From assembly GCA_964638815.1 (NCBI GenBank), contig CAZXBB010000154.1:1-8120 (forward strand): DNA of 8,120 bases. The letters are read 5' to 3'. Numbering within the stretch: position 1 is the first letter of the stretch; each line of letters opens with the position of its first letter. Positions 6,991-8,120 of the stretch are shown here, piece by piece. Both the position numbers and the translations under genes were made by a program. The notes beneath the pieces were generated by a model. It worked only from the letters and a program-made list of their open reading frames with translations, ran no database searches and was not told the DNA's origin. Source of the DNA: CAZXBB01 sp964638815 (GTDB taxonomy: Bacteria; Planctomycetota; Phycisphaerae; Phycisphaerales; SM1A02).

Positions 6991-7770
6991 ATGTCCATCC
7001 TCACCGGAAAGCGCGGCCTCGTCGTCGGGATCGCGAACGATCACAGTTACGCCTACGCCATCGCGGAATCGCTGATTCGCGAGGGTGCCGAGTGCCTCTT
7101 CACGCACCTGCCTGGCGAGAAGATGGAGCGCCGCTGCCGCAAGGCGATCAGCCAGCTCGGGATCGAGGATCCGTGGCTGCGTTCCATGGATGCCGGAAGC
7201 GACGACGAGCTCGACCGGGTCTTCGAAGCGGTCGGCAGCGACTTCGCGAAGATCGATTTCCTCGTGCACTCGATCGCGTTCGCCGACCGCGAGTGGCTCC
7301 AGGACGGCGTGTTCAGGGCGACGCCGCGGGCGGCTTTCCTCCAGGCGCTCGACATCAGCACGTACACCTACCTCGCGATGGCGCACCGAGCCGCGCCGCT
7401 GATGACCGACGGCGGCGCGATGATCGCGATGAGCTACTACGGCGCGGAGAAGGCGGTTCCGGGCTACAACGTCATGGGCGTCGCCAAGGCGGCGCTCGAG
7501 GCGACCACGCGATACCTCGCCGCGGACCTCGGCCCGGCCAACGTGCGCGTGAACGCGATCTCCGGCGGGCCGCTGCGCACGATGTCAGCGCTCGCGGTGG
7601 GGGGGTTCAGCCGCATCCTCGACCACGTGGAGGAGAGGGCCCCCCTGCGTCGCAACGTGATTGGCCGCGAGGTGGGCGACACGGCGGCATACCTGCTGAG
7701 CGATCTCTCGTCGGGGGTGACGGGCCAGATCGTGCACGTGGACTGCGGCTACAGCGCGATGGGGCTCTGA
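6991..7770 (+). CDS. fabI: Enoyl-[acyl-carrier-protein] reductase (NADH), FabI
   Basis: FabI reduces the trans-2 double bond of enoyl-ACP, the last step of each fatty-acid elongation cycle, in the cytoplasm. The 259-residue product matches the family length (E. coli 262). Visible features are the FabI-type nucleotide-binding start GIANDHSYAYAIA (13-25), VHSIAFAD (92-99), Y149 and catalytic Y159 with K166 (YNVMGVAK), then VRVNAISGGPLRT, VGGF, EERAPLRRNV, AAYLLSDLSSGVTG and the closing HVDCGYSAMGL. With an offset of +3, these correspond to E. coli Y146, Y156 and K163. A96 stands at the E. coli Gly93 position, as in S. aureus FabI. The usual SAGPIRT is SGGPLRT (191-197). ATG 6991 gives the expected N-terminus MSILTGKRGLVVG. 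The start lies 10 nt after the DUF89 stop, and 8 bp after its own stop the palindromic array begins. Confidence 0.96.
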   Translation: MSILTGKRGLVVGIANDHSYAYAIAESLIREGAECLFTHLPGEKMERRCRKAISQLGIEDPWLRSMDAGSDDELDRVFEAVGSDFAKIDFLVHSIAFADREWLQDGVFRATPRAAFLQALDISTYTYLAMAHRAAPLMTDGGAMIAMSYYGAEKAVPGYNVMGVAKAALEATTRYLAADLGPANVRVNAISGGPLRTMSALAVGGFSRILDHVEERAPLRRNVIGREVGDTAAYLLSDLSSGVTGQIVHVDCGYSAMGL

Positions 7771-7778
7771 GCAGCCGC

Positions 7779-7886
7779 GTGCGCCGGTCCTGTGCTCTGA
7801 CAGGGCCGGGTGGTGTGCCGATGGAACGACGGTGTCGGAGGTTCGTAGCCCACCCGGCCCTTGCCGAGCCAAGGACCGGGGCACAC
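7779..7886. repeat. Palindromic unit 1
   Basis: The left arm (7779-7813) pairs imperfectly with the right arm (7850-7886) around a 36-nt centre. The outer left end is degenerate (GTGCGCC, against GTGTGCCCC in units 2 and 3). The centre has a second nested hairpin: GAAC and GTTC flank CGAC-GGT-GTCG. It starts 8 bp after the fabI stop and could mark the end of that transcript, although no T-run follows. Confidence 0.8.
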
Positions 7887-7927
7887 AGACCTTTGGTGTC
7901 CTGACGGGGCCGGGTGGTGTGTGTCCC
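7887..7927. repeat. Array spacer 1 with a degenerate half-arm
   Basis: This 41-bp spacer contains GACGGGGCCGGGTGG (7903-7917) followed by TGTGTGTCC. It is a near copy of the inner left arm of the palindromes (GACAGGGCCGGGTGG). The second spacer shares the same core. Confidence 0.65.
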
Positions 7928-8037
7928 GTGTGCCCCGGTCCTGTGCTCTGACAGGGCCGGGTGGGGTACCTATGGAACGACGGCTTCGGAAGTTCGTAGC
8001 CCACCCGGCCCTTGCCGAGACAAGGACCGGGGCACAC
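7928..8037. repeat. Palindromic unit 2
   Basis: Both arms are 37 nt (7928-7964 and 8001-8037). Compared as inverted copies, 31 of 37 positions match. The outer 15 (GTGTGCCCCGGTCCT) and inner 11 (GGGCCGGGTGG) are perfect, and mismatches fall only at arm positions 16-18, 22, 24 and 25, making a central internal loop. The 36-nt centre (7965-8000) contains CTA/TAG and GAAC/GTTC pairs, so the fold continues toward the tip. Confidence 0.85.
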
Positions 8038-8083
8038 GTTGAGCTCCTGTGATCCGACGGGGCCGGCCGGGTGGTGTGTGTCC
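8038..8083. repeat. Array spacer 2 with a degenerate half-arm and CCGG insertion
   Basis: This 46-bp spacer contains the same half-arm core as spacer 1 (8056-8074). It is lengthened by 4 bp through a duplicated CCGG, and followed by the same TGTGTGTCC. The rest of the two spacers differs. Confidence 0.65.
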
Positions 8084-8120
8084 GTGTGCCCCGGTCCTGT
8101 GCTCTGACAGGGCCGGGTGG
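8084..8120. repeat. Palindromic unit 3, left arm only (cut by window end)
   Basis: These 37 nt are identical to the left arm of unit 2 (7928-7964). They show that the array continues to the right. Confidence 0.8.

Larger units (their letters stand above)
7779..8120. repeat. Tandem array of large imperfect palindromes (continues past window end)
   Basis: The 350 bp after fabI contain no credible gene. They hold two complete palindromic units (7779-7886 and 7928-8037) and the left arm of a third (8084-8120), with periods of 151 and 156 bp measured at CCGGTCCTGTG (7784, 7935, 8091). Two spacers of 41 and 46 bp are related to each other. Each unit could fold into one long hairpin in DNA or RNA. 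Candidate roles are a transcript end or stabiliser for the fabI operon, a REP/BIME- or MITE-like dispersed repeat, or a protein-binding array. No transposase is visible in the window. Confidence 0.85.

Noticed and set aside
7585..8037. Open frames in the repeat array (minus 7585-8037, plus 7861-8052)
   Set aside because: They translate the palindromic units into short repeated peptides, and one runs antisense into fabI. No family resemblance is seen, and the repeats explain the open frames.
7779..8120. CRISPR array
   Set aside because: The repeats are 108-110 bp, far too long, the two spacers share sequence, and no cas gene is present.
7779..8120. Integron attC sites
   Set aside because: The size and imperfect pairing are superficially similar, but the GTTRRRY/RYYYAAC ends are absent, no cassette genes lie between the units and no integrase is seen.

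Overview
This is a GC-rich (roughly 70% by eye) bacterial chromosomal segment with dense, mostly housekeeping genes. Weak Shine-Dalgarno use, a prepilin peptidase of the long form and the general style of the proteins suggest a planctomycete, possibly Phycisphaerae. That assignment is an inference from remembered protein features. No rRNA gene or other lineage marker is present to prove it.

Layout: on the minus strand, positions 1-2012 hold most of recG, whose 3' end lies beyond the left edge. Only 24 bp separate it from a plus-strand series that fills the rest of the window. This runs xseA (2037-3542), xseB (3554-3835), an A24-family prepilin peptidase (3838-5184), an OmpA-family lipoprotein (5243-5932), a DUF89 metal-dependent phosphatase resembling the plant and PANK4 type (about 5949-6980) and fabI (6991-7770). 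From 8 bp after the fabI stop to the right edge there is no gene. Instead there is an array of large imperfect palindromes, two complete and one cut by the window end, separated by related spacers.

Functional themes: recG, xseA and xseB serve DNA repair and recombination. The prepilin peptidase serves pilin or pseudopilin export, and the lipoprotein probably anchors the outer envelope to peptidoglycan. fabI completes the fatty-acid elongation cycle on acyl carrier protein. The DUF89 protein next to fabI belongs to a family whose best-studied relatives (PANK4) dephosphorylate 4'-phosphopantetheine species, so a link through the ACP/CoA prosthetic group is a reasonable hypothesis.

The points most worth a second look are the palindromic array after fabI, the DUF89 gene (no ATG, GTG or TTG start reaches its conserved N-terminus, and the residue before its GMGR motif differs from recalled relatives), and extended -10-like hexamers 6-8 nt before the start codons of recG, xseA and fabI, which suggest leaderless transcription.
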